64,000 nucleotides of DNA from positions 1 through 64,000 of the forward strand of contig JBKHYG010000100.1 of assembly GCA_046565595.1 (NCBI GenBank), in the 5' to 3' direction. The notes under the pieces are model-generated. The model did not search any database. It was not told the origin of the DNA and saw only the letters and a program-made list of their open reading frames with translations. Positions 50,022-58,562 of the stretch are shown here, piece by piece. A program made the position numbers and the translations under genes. The DNA is from JBKHYG01 sp046565595 (GTDB lineage: Bacteria; Actinomycetota; AC-67). The stretch's first letter is position 1; the number at the start of each line of letters is the position of its first letter.

Positions 50022-50699
50022 ATGCCTCCGGTGCTTCGCGGACACGACCTACGCCTGTCGTATGGCAGCACGGTCGCCCTTGCAGGAGCAACAGTGGAGA
50101 TCCGCCCGGGCGAAGTGGTCGTCCTGACGGGAAAGAGCGGCTCGGGCAAATCTTCGCTGCTGTATTGCTTGGCGGGCGTGTTGCGGCCCGACGGAGGCCG
50201 GTTGATCTACGGCGGCGCATCGATGGTAGACATGTCCGACGATCAACTTAGCGGCTTGCGCCGACGGGACTTCGGCTTCGTCTTCCAGTTCGGGGAGTTG
50301 GTTCCCGAACTAAGCGTGGAGGAGAATGTTGCCCTTCCCCTCCGGCTGAACCGCACGCCGTCTAGTGAGATCCGGCCGCGGGTGGCGGACCTGCTTGACC
50401 GCCTGGGGATCGGGGCGATCGCGAAGAAGCGCACGGGAGAGGCGTCAGGTGGCCAGGTTCAGCGCGCCGCCGTCGCGCGCGCCCTGATCCATTCCCCGAA
50501 GGTCGTGTTCGCAGACGAGCCCACGGGTGCCCTCGATACGGAGAACAGCGCGCTCGTGCTGAACGAGTTCCTCAGGATGGCACGCACGATCGGCTCCGCT
50601 GTTGTGATGGTGACGCACGAGACGAATGTCGCGGCGGTCGGGGACCGCCATCTGTCGGTCATCGACGGAGTCGTTCACGCAACAGCGGGCCCGATGTGA
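50022..50699 (+). CDS. ABC transporter ATP-binding protein (FtsE/LolD/MacB type)
   Basis: The 225-residue ATPase shows Walker A TGKSGSGKSSLLYCL, Q-loop FVFQFGELVPELSVEEN, an unusual signature ASGGQVQRAAVARAL (ASGGQ in place of LSGGQ), Walker B VVFADEPTGALD and the H-loop VTHE. This pattern is typical of ATPases that power FtsX-like permeases. The permease gene follows with a GTGA overlap. They may form a mechanotransmission or efflux system; no lipoprotein partner was seen. Confidence 0.88.
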   Translation: MPPVLRGHDLRLSYGSTVALAGATVEIRPGEVVVLTGKSGSGKSSLLYCLAGVLRPDGGRLIYGGASMVDMSDDQLSGLRRRDFGFVFQFGELVPELSVEENVALPLRLNRTPSSEIRPRVADLLDRLGIGAIAKKRTGEASGGQVQRAAVARALIHSPKVVFADEPTGALDTENSALVLNEFLRMARTIGSAVVMVTHETNVAAVGDRHLSVIDGVVHATAGPM

Positions 50700-53038
50700 T
50701 CATCGCTCGCCTGGGCGTTCTGTTCCTCCGGGGCAACGGTCGGCCTGGAATGGTACGGCTCGCCTTGATGGTGGGCGGCACTACGGTAGGGGTATCGGTC
50801 CTGCTGGTTGCGCTCTCGTTCCCAGCCATCTTGGACGGAAGACAGCAACGCGCTTCAGCACGCTTCCCCCAGGTAGGACAAGAACAGACTGGGACATGGT
50901 TTCAGCAACGCTCAACCCTGCTTGGCCAGGGTCGATTGCGGGAGTTGTTCCTCGCCAATGATGGAACCCCCGCGATACTTCCGCCCGGAGTTTCGACCGT
51001 TCCCAAGGTAGGTGAGGCGTATGTGTCGCCTGCTCTGAGTGAGATCCTGAGTGACGCCCGCGTGAAGGCGAGGTTTCCGTATCGAGCCGCGGGTTTGGTC
51101 GGACCGCAAGGCCTGGTATCGCCTGATGAGCTGTACGCCGTGGTCGGTGCAAAGCGAGCGGAGTTGCCGGCCGGAGGGGCACCGCTGGCGGGATACGGTC
51201 TCCGTGGCGGTCAACTCGAAGTCGACATCGCTCAAGGCGATCTTAGGGTCCTGCAGATCGCGCTCATCGGGTTGGTCGGAGTCCCGCTCGCGGTGTGCTT
51301 CGCAGTCATCGCCCGGCTCTCCGCCGCAGCGCGCGATCGGCGTTTGGCGGCGCTACGGCTGCTCGGCATGACGCAACGCGACACCCGTCGTGTCAACGCG
51401 CTCGAAACCATCCTCGCTGCGTTCGTTGGGGGGCTGGTAGCCACAGGCGTCTACTCAGTTCTGAACGCCCGACTGGCACGGTCGGGCCTTGGAGGCATCG
51501 TGTGGTTCTCGTCCGACTCGGCCCTGAGACCCGGCATGGTCGCCATGGCCCTGGTCGGCGTCCCCGTGTTTGCTGCCGTTCTGGGGATCGCCGGGTCGCG
51601 ATCCGCGGTCCAGAACGCGCTCGCCGTACGGCGCGAGGCCCCTGCCCGGCGTGCGGGGTGGATACGGCTCGCCCCCCTCGGCGTCGGCATGGCTCTATTG
51701 CTCGGCCTGCTGATCGCATCTGCCGATGCACCTGCTGGCACGGGCCTCAAGGATCCGGCGCCCCTCATCCTGATCCTCGGGGTTCTGCTCGCTGGAGTGG
51801 GGCTCGCGTCCGGCTTCGGCGTGCTCGCCTCCGCCGTGGCGAGGCTGGTCGCGGACCGCGCACGCCGGCTATGGATCATCCTCGGGGCCCGCCGGCTCAT
51901 GTTCGAGCCCTCCGGTGCCTCCCGAGTCGTCGCCGGATTGGTCGTCGTGATCTTTGCTGCCGGATTCTCGACCGGCTTGCAGCGCGACGCTAGGGCGGCG
52001 ACCTTGCCGCTCGGCAGGTTCGAGTTCTACGAAGTTCAGGCACGGGAAGTCCCGCGGAGCGCACGGCCCAAACTCCTGAGCCTGCCAGAGATCCGCAGCG
52101 CGGTGGCTTCGATCGCCTCGTTCGAACCCCACGATTCCTCCGGAGATGCTTCGCCCGGAAGTGCCCCGGGCGAAGGACTCGGCGGTCCGGGTGCATCCCA
52201 AGGAGGACCACCGGCGCAGTCTGGCATCACAGCGGGCTTCGGGCGCTGTCAAGATGTGGCCGTGCTGCTGGAACGCCCATTTCCCGAGTGCAAGGACGGC
52301 GTCTCGTACCGGATCAGCCTGGACGAAGCAGACGCGAGGCCACCGGAGGCGGGCAGGCGTTTCCATCTTCCCCTCGACTTCTCTGACGCTCCACGCAGCA
52401 TCGTCGTCGAAGCTCCGCGCCCCGTGATCGTGCTTCCCTACGAGGAACTGATCGCCCTTGGCGGCATCAATGTGTTCCTGCCGATCAAGCGACTGCCGGG
52501 AGGCCGAGTTCCGGATACTGCTCGCATCGTGCTCGCCTCGGAAACCAGTATGCGCGCCATCCAGGATGCGGTGACCGCGATCGCTCGCCTCGCGCCCACA
52601 GCCCAGATCGGATTCCTCAACGACGATGTGGACACCCGTCGGCGGTCCGAGGTGTTCCAAGGCTTGCTCGATGTCGCGTTGATGCTAGGAGTCATCGTCG
52701 GCATGCTCGCGTTCGTCGTCGCTACCCTCGATCGAGCTATCGAACGCCGCTCTAACCTCGTATCGCTCGCCATCGTCGGGGTACCTCTCACGACCCTGCG
52801 CGCAGCACAGGCATTCCAGGTCACGATCCCGATCGTCATCGGAGCAGTGCTGGCGTTGATCGCGGGCAAGATCGCCGAGCAGGTGACCGTAAGCGTCGGC
52901 GGTCTAGATAGAAGCGTGCAGTGGGGGAACACCATCGGTGGCATCGGCTTGGCCCTAATCGCAGTGACTTTGGCTGTGATCGCGACCCTGCCTGCGGTCA
53001 CCGACCGGATCGATGCCACGCTCATCCGCCGCGATTGA
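50696..53038 (+). CDS. FtsX-like permease
   Basis: The 780-residue membrane protein has an N-terminal helix, a large extracytoplasmic region, a central set of helices (LQIALIGLVGVPLAVCFAVIARLSAAARDRRLAALRLLG is a typical FtsX cytoplasmic entry, in parts), a second outer domain rich in Pro/Gly/Ser, and C-terminal helices (MLGVIVGMLAFVVATLDRAIERRSNLVSLAIVGVP in parts). The duplicated FtsX-type segments with RLLGMTQRD and VSLAIVGVP resemble MacB/YbbP permeases. The GTG start overlaps the ATPase stop. It is convergent with the membrane gene at 53128. Confidence 0.82.
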   Translation: MIIARLGVLFLRGNGRPGMVRLALMVGGTTVGVSVLLVALSFPAILDGRQQRASARFPQVGQEQTGTWFQQRSTLLGQGRLRELFLANDGTPAILPPGVSTVPKVGEAYVSPALSEILSDARVKARFPYRAAGLVGPQGLVSPDELYAVVGAKRAELPAGGAPLAGYGLRGGQLEVDIAQGDLRVLQIALIGLVGVPLAVCFAVIARLSAAARDRRLAALRLLGMTQRDTRRVNALETILAAFVGGLVATGVYSVLNARLARSGLGGIVWFSSDSALRPGMVAMALVGVPVFAAVLGIAGSRSAVQNALAVRREAPARRAGWIRLAPLGVGMALLLGLLIASADAPAGTGLKDPAPLILILGVLLAGVGLASGFGVLASAVARLVADRARRLWIILGARRLMFEPSGASRVVAGLVVVIFAAGFSTGLQRDARAATLPLGRFEFYEVQAREVPRSARPKLLSLPEIRSAVASIASFEPHDSSGDASPGSAPGEGLGGPGASQGGPPAQSGITAGFGRCQDVAVLLERPFPECKDGVSYRISLDEADARPPEAGRRFHLPLDFSDAPRSIVVEAPRPVIVLPYEELIALGGINVFLPIKRLPGGRVPDTARIVLASETSMRAIQDAVTAIARLAPTAQIGFLNDDVDTRRRSEVFQGLLDVALMLGVIVGMLAFVVATLDRAIERRSNLVSLAIVGVPLTTLRAAQAFQVTIPIVIGAVLALIAGKIAEQVTVSVGGLDRSVQWGNTIGGIGLALIAVTLAVIATLPAVTDRIDATLIRRD

Positions 53039-53127
53039 GTCACTCACTGACTCCGTTGACCTCTCAGCTAGGTCATTGCTTGGATTCGTCCTCGCGCGGG
53101 ATCTGGAAGCGGCTGCGGTTAGGACCG

Positions 53128-53487
53128 TTAGGAGCCGGACGGAGGTCCTCCGAAGATCGGTGGTCGGCCGTACAAGGTAAACGCTCCTACCACCGTCAAC
53201 ACAACCCCAGCTGCTAACAGGGTCACGCGGGCCGAGAGACCCCACACGAAGAGGGCAAAGGCGCCCGCGGACATGAGTACCAGGCCGGCCCACGCTCTTC
53301 GTCTCGCTCTGGCATCCGAGGGAAATCGGCCACCACGCCATGGCAAGAGGATCGCCGTCACTAAGGTGAGCGCTGCAGCCAGTCGAGGGCGTCCACTGGC
53401 GATCATCGTCACCAGCAGGGCGGCGACCGCCGAACCGAGCATCAACACCTGATGCCGCTGGGCCCAGCTTCTGAAGTCAGACCACAT
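53128..53487 (-). CDS. Small integral membrane protein of unknown function
   Basis: The 119-residue protein has four hydrophobic segments (VLMLGSAVAALLVTMIASG, LAAALTLVTAILLPW, AWAGLVLMSAGAFALFVWGL and VTLLAAGVVLTVVGAFTLYG) and a short Gly/Pro-rich tail. No family was recognised. It starts 11 bp after the HEGYH protein gene, so it is the last gene of the purC-purS unit. Its convergent neighbour is the FtsX-like gene. Confidence 0.65.
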   Translation of the reverse strand: MWSDFRSWAQRHQVLMLGSAVAALLVTMIASGRPRLAAALTLVTAILLPWRGGRFPSDARARRRAWAGLVLMSAGAFALFVWGLSARVTLLAAGVVLTVVGAFTLYGRPPIFGGPPSGS

Positions 53488-53498
53488 CGAGCGTCTTT

Positions 53499-54302
53499 CT
53501 AGGCGAACCCGGCGCCCTCAAGCAAGGCGATCGGGTCGTTGGATTCGACGATCGCCAAAGCATCCAGGCACCAGCGTTTCCACTCGTCTCGGGGGATGAA
53601 CTCTCGGCAAGCCTGCAACTCGACCTGCCTCGCCGCAACCTCAGCCTCGGCATCAGGCCCTTCGGGCGAGCCAGCGAGGTGGTAGCCCTCGTGTAGGAGC
53701 GGAGGCAGCATCTCGATGGGTTCGAGGGCGCGGTCTGCAAACCGGAAGTTCAGCCAGAGGGTGCCGTCTTCCAGGTTGGCGGTGGATTCGATCCCGGTGC
53801 GTTCGAACTGTGCGAACCGCACGGTCGCCTTCCCCAAGCCTTCGATCGCTTGGCGCATGTCCTGGCTCATACCGGGCCCGATCAGCGTGCACGCCTGTTT
53901 CAAAGCCTGATACAACCGCGTGAGTCCGTCACCACTCATCACCCAGCGGGTACCCGAGAGTTCCTCGCAGGGTGCTTCGGCCTCGGGGACGGTCTCTGGC
54001 GGCGGCACGGGCACCACTCGGATCGGATCGTGACTGAAACCATCAGCTGGCGCGGGACGACGCTCCTGCAGCGGAACGGTTACGAAGTCGCTGGGGCGGA
54101 TCAGCAGCCAGCCGGTCGCGACGATGGCTACCAGAGCAAGGGTGGCGAACGAGATCAGCAGGCCCCGCGGCATCGCCTGCCGGATCGGCAGATCGATCGG
54201 TTGCTTCGAGCCCGTCGGACGGGTGGTCGCTGCGTCCGCCGGACGGGTGGCCGCTGCGTCCGTCGGACGGTCGCGCCCCGGGTCAGGTCGGTGGTCGCTC
54301 AA
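53499..54302 (-). CDS. Membrane-anchored protein with HEGYH motif, coupled to purS
   Basis: The 267-residue protein has an Ala/Thr/Asp-rich N-terminus with a repeated TRPADAATTRP-like unit, a transmembrane segment (LLISFATLALVAIVATGWLLI) and an extracytoplasmic domain. There LPPLLHEGYHLAG is followed by EAEVAARQVELQACRE. This is an HExxH zinc motif with Glu residues downstream that could be the third ligand, as in gluzincins. I recognise no family. The TTG start overlaps the purS stop (TTGA), an unexpected translational coupling with a purine gene. Confidence 0.6.
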   Translation of the reverse strand: MSDHRPDPGRDRPTDAAATRPADAATTRPTGSKQPIDLPIRQAMPRGLLISFATLALVAIVATGWLLIRPSDFVTVPLQERRPAPADGFSHDPIRVVPVPPPETVPEAEAPCEELSGTRWVMSGDGLTRLYQALKQACTLIGPGMSQDMRQAIEGLGKATVRFAQFERTGIESTANLEDGTLWLNFRFADRALEPIEMLPPLLHEGYHLAGSPEGPDAEAEVAARQVELQACREFIPRDEWKRWCLDALAIVESNDPIALLEGAGFA

Positions 54303-54547
54303 TCCTCGAGGCTGTAGGTGAAATCTTCGATCACAGGGTTGCTGAGCAGTTTCTGGCTCATCTGTTCAACCTGCTCTCGAACGGCCTGCTCGTCAGGTCC
54401 CTCGATCTCGAACTCGATGTGTTTGCCGATGCGGACACCGCTCACGCCTTCGAATCCCAGCGAAGGCAGGTTGTCCTCGACGGTCTTGCCTTGCGGGTCC
54501 AGGATCCCGTCGCGCAGCATCACATCGATCGAGACCCGGAACTTCAA
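54299..54547 (-). CDS. purS: Phosphoribosylformylglycinamidine synthase subunit PurS
   Basis: The 82-residue protein matches PurS: KFRVSIDVMLRDGILDPQGKTVEDNL (in two parts), LGFEGVSGVRIGKHIEF and a C-terminal helix. PurS dimers help PurL and PurQ form the FGAM synthase complex. It starts with TTG, overlapping the purC stop, and itself overlaps the HEGYH protein gene. It is unusual that purS is not next to purQ-purL. Confidence 0.93.
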   Translation of the reverse strand: MKFRVSIDVMLRDGILDPQGKTVEDNLPSLGFEGVSGVRIGKHIEFEIEGPDEQAVREQVEQMSQKLLSNPVIEDFTYSLED

Positions 54548-55419
54548 CTAGCCCACTCCTCGAAGCGCTTTCCGGTGATGCGCTCGTAAGCCTCGATGTA
54601 CTTGGCACGCGTGTTGGCGACGACATCGTCTGGAAGTTCGGGGCCGGGCGGGTTGTGGTCCCAACCGGTCGAGTCCAGCCAATCGCGAACATATTGCTTG
54701 TCGAAACTCGGGACGCTCTCTCCGGGGACGACCTGATCGGCTGGCCAGAACCTCGACGAGTCGGGCGTCAACGCCTCATCGCACAGCACGATCTTGCCGT
54801 CGATGATCCCGAACTCGAACTTGGTGTCGGCGAGGACGATGCCGCGCTGTTCGGCGAGCGCGGCGGCACGCGTGTAGAGCGTCAGCGAGAAGTCGCGCAG
54901 TTGCTCCATCGTCTCGCGGCCCGCGATCTCGCAGGCCTTCTCGAAGTCGATGTTCTCGTCGTGACCGACCTCGGCCTTGGTCGAAGGAGTGAAGATCGGT
55001 TCCGGCAACTGCTCCGACTCTTGCAGGCCTTCGGGCAGCGGGATGCCGCAGACCGCGCCGGTCTTGCCGTACTCCTTCCAGCCAGAGCCTGTGATGTAGC
55101 CGCGGACGACGCACTCGATCGGAACGATCTTGGCTTCGTGCACGAACATCGTTCGGCCGCGCAGAGCGTCGGCGTGCTCTTTGGCTTCGGCCGGGAAGTC
55201 ATCCGGGTTCGTCGAGATGAGGTGGTTGCCGACCACATCGGCTAGTTCTTCGAACCAGAAGATGCTGGTGCCGGTCAGCACCTTGCCCTTGTCTGGGATG
55301 TCAGTGGGAAGCACGACATCGAACGCGCTGATGCGGTCGGTGGCCACCATCAGGATGCCGCCGTCTACCTTGTAGAGGTCGCGGACCTTGCCGCTCTTGA
55401 TCTTGTTGAGACCGTCCAT
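54544..55419 (-). CDS. purC: SAICAR synthase
   Basis: From the ATG at 55419 the enzyme has 291 residues. It shows KIKSGKVRDLYKVDG, ATDRISAFDVVLPTDIPDKG, EAKIVPIECVVRGYITGSGWKEY, EIFTPSTKAE-like FTPSTKAEVGHDENI, LADTKFEFGIIDGKIVLCDE and DSSRFWPADQ. It joins CAIR and aspartate using ATP. It belongs to the long form of the enzyme. The DUF4143 ATPase gene ends 25 bp upstream, and purS overlaps its stop. Confidence 0.95.
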   Translation of the reverse strand: MDGLNKIKSGKVRDLYKVDGGILMVATDRISAFDVVLPTDIPDKGKVLTGTSIFWFEELADVVGNHLISTNPDDFPAEAKEHADALRGRTMFVHEAKIVPIECVVRGYITGSGWKEYGKTGAVCGIPLPEGLQESEQLPEPIFTPSTKAEVGHDENIDFEKACEIAGRETMEQLRDFSLTLYTRAAALAEQRGIVLADTKFEFGIIDGKIVLCDEALTPDSSRFWPADQVVPGESVPSFDKQYVRDWLDSTGWDHNPPGPELPDDVVANTRAKYIEAYERITGKRFEEWAS

Positions 55420-55444
55420 GGGGTCAGAATCTAGCCGAGTCAAC

Positions 55445-56635
55445 TCAAGGCAGTTGAGACAGGAATGTCTTTGCCGGGACGACCACCGGCCTGGTCTGAT
55501 CGAAGGGATCGGCCGCCACGAAAGGCATGTCCAACACGATCTGGAACGCATGAGGCGCAGCGAGTTTCTGCGCCATCTCGGAGAGAACCCCGGACAGGTC
55601 ACGGGCGCCCATCTTCGCCTCGACGAGGATCCAGGGATCGCCATCTCGGACGACCACGAAGTCGACCTCGTTACCTTCCCGGTCTCGGATCCAACGCAGA
55701 TCGAAGTCGCCGGCCCCGACATCCGTCCACAGATCGCAGGTCTTCTTGAGGGCGCAGGCCACGAGGTTCTCGAACCTCGCGGCAGGGTCGGGTACCTGAG
55801 AGTGATCCCACAGGTAGTACTTGGGTTGCTTGCGGAGTGCGCGGGCGATGTTGCGGAACCAGGGTCGCACTTCGAAGAGGTGATACAGCGAGGCAAGCGT
55901 CTCTAGCCACCTGGCAACGGTGTCGGGACTGACCGCAAGGTCCTGTGCAAGTCCCCTGTGCGGGGCCCCGCCGCCGACCCTGGACCGGACGAGGTCTGCG
56001 AGCCCGAGGACACCGTCGATCTCGCGCACCGAAGTCAGGTCTCGTAGTTCCTCGCGCAGAAGTTGGCTGCGTCGGGCGTTCACCCAACGACGATGGAAGG
56101 ACGCCTCTCCCCTTGCCAATGGTTCAGGGAAGCCTGAGAAACGCAGCAGATCCTCGAGGCCGACCTGGCCTTCAGCAGGGGGACGGTGCAGCCCTGTCTC
56201 GAGATACGCAGGATCTGTCGTCTCCCCAAGGCTGAGCGGATGCATCCGGTACGAGAAGTACCTGCCAACCAACGCATCTCCCGCGTGCGAGAACACATCG
56301 AGACGAGCGCTGCCGGTAGCCAGCACTCTCGGCTCGTAGGCGTCGAACACCGACTTCAACAGATCCCGCCATCCTCCGAACCGATGGATCTCATCCAGCA
56401 CTAGGCGATGTGGCTCGTCGACGAGTTGATCGAGACCGGCCGCCTCTGCGACCTTGCGCGGGCCTTGGACCAAGATGGCGCGATCCTCGGGCCGATCCCA
56501 CGAGAGGTAGCGACCGCCCAATGCCTTCGCCACCGTGGACTTGCCTACTTGGCGCGGGCCCGACAGGAACGCCATCTGACGCTCGCGGGCTAGATGTATT
56601 TCCAGGATCGCCTGGTACCGTCTGGGAAACACCAT
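55445..56635 (-). CDS. AAA-14/DUF4143 P-loop ATPase
   Basis: The 396-residue protein has an N-terminal P-loop (FLSGPRQVGKSTVAKALGG), Walker B RLVLDEIHRFGGW, sensor-like LATGSARLDVF and a C-terminal DUF4143 domain (DLAVSPDTVARWLETLASLYHLFEV; FENLVACALKKTCDLWTDV) ending with a nuclease-like FVVVRDGDPWILVEAKMG. This architecture is common in prokaryotic mobile or defence contexts and its function is unknown. It sits inside the purine region, upstream of purC. A perfect palindrome precedes its start, and no ribosome-binding site is visible. Confidence 0.85.
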   Translation of the reverse strand: MVFPRRYQAILEIHLARERQMAFLSGPRQVGKSTVAKALGGRYLSWDRPEDRAILVQGPRKVAEAAGLDQLVDEPHRLVLDEIHRFGGWRDLLKSVFDAYEPRVLATGSARLDVFSHAGDALVGRYFSYRMHPLSLGETTDPAYLETGLHRPPAEGQVGLEDLLRFSGFPEPLARGEASFHRRWVNARRSQLLREELRDLTSVREIDGVLGLADLVRSRVGGGAPHRGLAQDLAVSPDTVARWLETLASLYHLFEVRPWFRNIARALRKQPKYYLWDHSQVPDPAARFENLVACALKKTCDLWTDVGAGDFDLRWIRDREGNEVDFVVVRDGDPWILVEAKMGARDLSGVLSEMAQKLAAPHAFQIVLDMPFVAADPFDQTRPVVVPAKTFLSQLP

Positions 56636-56640
56636 CGGAT

Positions 56641-56656
56641 ATCTGCCATGGCAGAT
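56641..56656 (-). promoter_or_regulatory. Perfect 16-bp palindrome before the DUF4143 gene
   Basis: ATCTGCCATGGCAGAT lies 5 bp upstream of the ATG at 56635, where a ribosome-binding site would be. A dimeric regulator bound here could block the gene. It lies in the 49-bp gap to purB. Confidence 0.55.
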
Positions 56657-56684
56657 TACCGACGGGCTAGAAATATGTCAAGGC

Positions 56685-57983
56685 TTAGATCGCTTCGAGG
56701 CGTTTGAAGACCCGGTCGATGTGGGCCAGGTAGCGGTCGGGATCCATCAGCGCGTCCAACTTGGCGGCATCGGTCACGGCCTTCACGCTGTCTTGTTCCA
56801 GCAGGGTGTCCCGGAACGGGATCCCCTGATCCCAGGTCTTCATCGCCGCGACCTGGACTGCCGCGTACGCATCCTCGCGACTCATGCCAGCCTCGACGAG
56901 AGCCAGCAGGATGTGCGCAGAGTAAACAAGGCCGTTGGTCGCATCCAGGTTCTGGCGCATCCGCTCGGGGAAGACCCTCATCCCGTCGATGACGCGGATC
57001 ATCAGGTGCAATTGGTAGTCGAGAGCGATGGTGGCGTCCGGGAGGATGACGCGCTCGACGCTGGAGTGTGAGATGTCGCGCTCGTGCCAGAGCGCATTGT
57101 TCTCGAGCGCCGGGTTCAGGTAGCCGCGGATCAGCCGGGCGAGGCCCGTGATGCGTTCGCACAGGATGGGGTTCTTCTTGTGCGGCATCGCACTCGAACC
57201 CTTCTGACCCTTGCCGAAAGGCTCTTCAGCTTCACGGACCTCGGTGCGCTGAAGGTGCCGGATCTCTATCGAGATCTTCTCGCAGGTGCTGGCTGTGATC
57301 GCGCACGCCGACAGTAGCTCCGCGATGCGGTCGCGTTGAACGACCTGCGTGACCGCAGGCGCAGGAGTGAGGCCGAGACCGGCGCACACATGCTGCTCGA
57401 CCGCTGGGTCGATGCTTGCATAAGTGCCGACAGGTCCGGCGACCTTGCCGACCGCAACAGCCTCGCGCGCACGGCGGAGCCGTTCCAGATCGCGCGCAAC
57501 CTCGAACGCGTAGACCGCGAGTTTCAGGCCGAAGGTGGTCGGCTCGGCGTGGATCCCGTGGCTGCGGCCCACGCACACCGTGTCCTTGAACTCCAGCGCT
57601 CGACGCTTCAAGGACTCGAGCAAGGTCTCGACGCGGCCGATCAACAGATCGGTCGCTGTCATCAGTTGGACGCCGAGCGTCGTGTCCAGCAGATCGTTGC
57701 TGGTCATCCCGTGATGGATCCAACGGCTCGCAGGGCCGATGGGTTCGCCGAGTGCGGTGAGGAACGCGATCACATCGTGTTGTGTGACCTCTTCGATCTC
57801 GAAGACGCGTTCGGGTGTCGGCGCGACGGCTTTGGCTCTGATCGTGTCGAAGTCTTCCTGCGGCACGACGCCGAGTTTGACCCACGCTTCGGTGGCGAGC
57901 AGTTCGACCTCGGTGAAGATCTCGTATCTGCGAGCGTCACTCCAGACGCTCGCCATCTCTGGCAGCGAGTAGCGAGGGATCAA
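56685..57983 (-). CDS. purB: Adenylosuccinate lyase
   Basis: The 432-residue lyase has FEIEEVTQHDVIAFLTALGE, WIHHGMTSNDLLDTTLG, VCVGRSHGIHAEPTTFGLK and the signature GSSAMPHKKNPILCERITGLAR. It cleaves SAICAR and adenylosuccinate. The start overlaps the purE stop (ATGA), so purE and purB are co-translated. It opens the way to purC 1.3 kb downstream, interrupted by the DUF4143 gene. Confidence 0.95.
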   Translation of the reverse strand: MIPRYSLPEMASVWSDARRYEIFTEVELLATEAWVKLGVVPQEDFDTIRAKAVAPTPERVFEIEEVTQHDVIAFLTALGEPIGPASRWIHHGMTSNDLLDTTLGVQLMTATDLLIGRVETLLESLKRRALEFKDTVCVGRSHGIHAEPTTFGLKLAVYAFEVARDLERLRRAREAVAVGKVAGPVGTYASIDPAVEQHVCAGLGLTPAPAVTQVVQRDRIAELLSACAITASTCEKISIEIRHLQRTEVREAEEPFGKGQKGSSAMPHKKNPILCERITGLARLIRGYLNPALENNALWHERDISHSSVERVILPDATIALDYQLHLMIRVIDGMRVFPERMRQNLDATNGLVYSAHILLALVEAGMSREDAYAAVQVAAMKTWDQGIPFRDTLLEQDSVKAVTDAAKLDALMDPDRYLAHIDRVFKRLEAI

Positions 57984-58438
57984 AGTCTGGCCCCGTCGGC
58001 CATCTCCTGTTTGAAGGCGTCGAGTTTCTTGGCGAGTTCCTCATCGCCAACGGCGAGGATCTGAACGGCGAGCAGACCTGCGTTCTTGGCGCCATCGACC
58101 GCTACGGTCGCGACCGGAACCCCCGGCGGCATCTGCACGATCGCCAGCAGAGCGTCCATCGCGTCAGCCAATCCGCCCGAGAGTGGCACGCCGATGACTG
58201 GCAGAGTGGTGAATGCCGCGGTTACGCCCGGAAGGTGGGCAGCCATTCCCGCGCCCGCGATGATGCATCCCAGACCGCGGTCCTTCGCGCTGGTTACATA
58301 CTCGCGCACCCGCTCGGGTCGGCGATGCGCGCTCATCGACTCGTTCTCCCACTCGACGCCGAACCTGTCGAGGACTTCGCCGGCCTTCAACATGGTCTTC
58401 TCGTCGCTTGGCGACCCGTAGATGATCCCGACCTTCAT
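57980..58438 (-). CDS. purE: N5-CAIR mutase (PurE)
   Basis: The 152-residue protein shows VGIIYGSPSDEKTMLKAGEVLDRFG and MSAHRRPERVREYV, plus AGAGMAAHLPGVTAA and VIGVPLSGG. The AHR motif suits class I PurE, which needs PurK; no purK is in the window. It catalyses the carboxy migration from N5-CAIR to CAIR. It is first in the purE-purB unit and is read divergently from the secreted protein at 58563. Confidence 0.94.
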   Translation of the reverse strand: MKVGIIYGSPSDEKTMLKAGEVLDRFGVEWENESMSAHRRPERVREYVTSAKDRGLGCIIAGAGMAAHLPGVTAAFTTLPVIGVPLSGGLADAMDALLAIVQMPPGVPVATVAVDGAKNAGLLAVQILAVGDEELAKKLDAFKQEMADGARL

Positions 58439-58562
58439 GTGTCCTCCTGCAGCTCGTTCGGAACTTCCATCCGGAGCCTATCGAGCCAAGGGCGCCGAGG
58501 TCCGCGCTGCCAGGAAGGTATCGTTGGTGTGACGCCGTATAGGTCAAGTAGAGGTGATGCGA

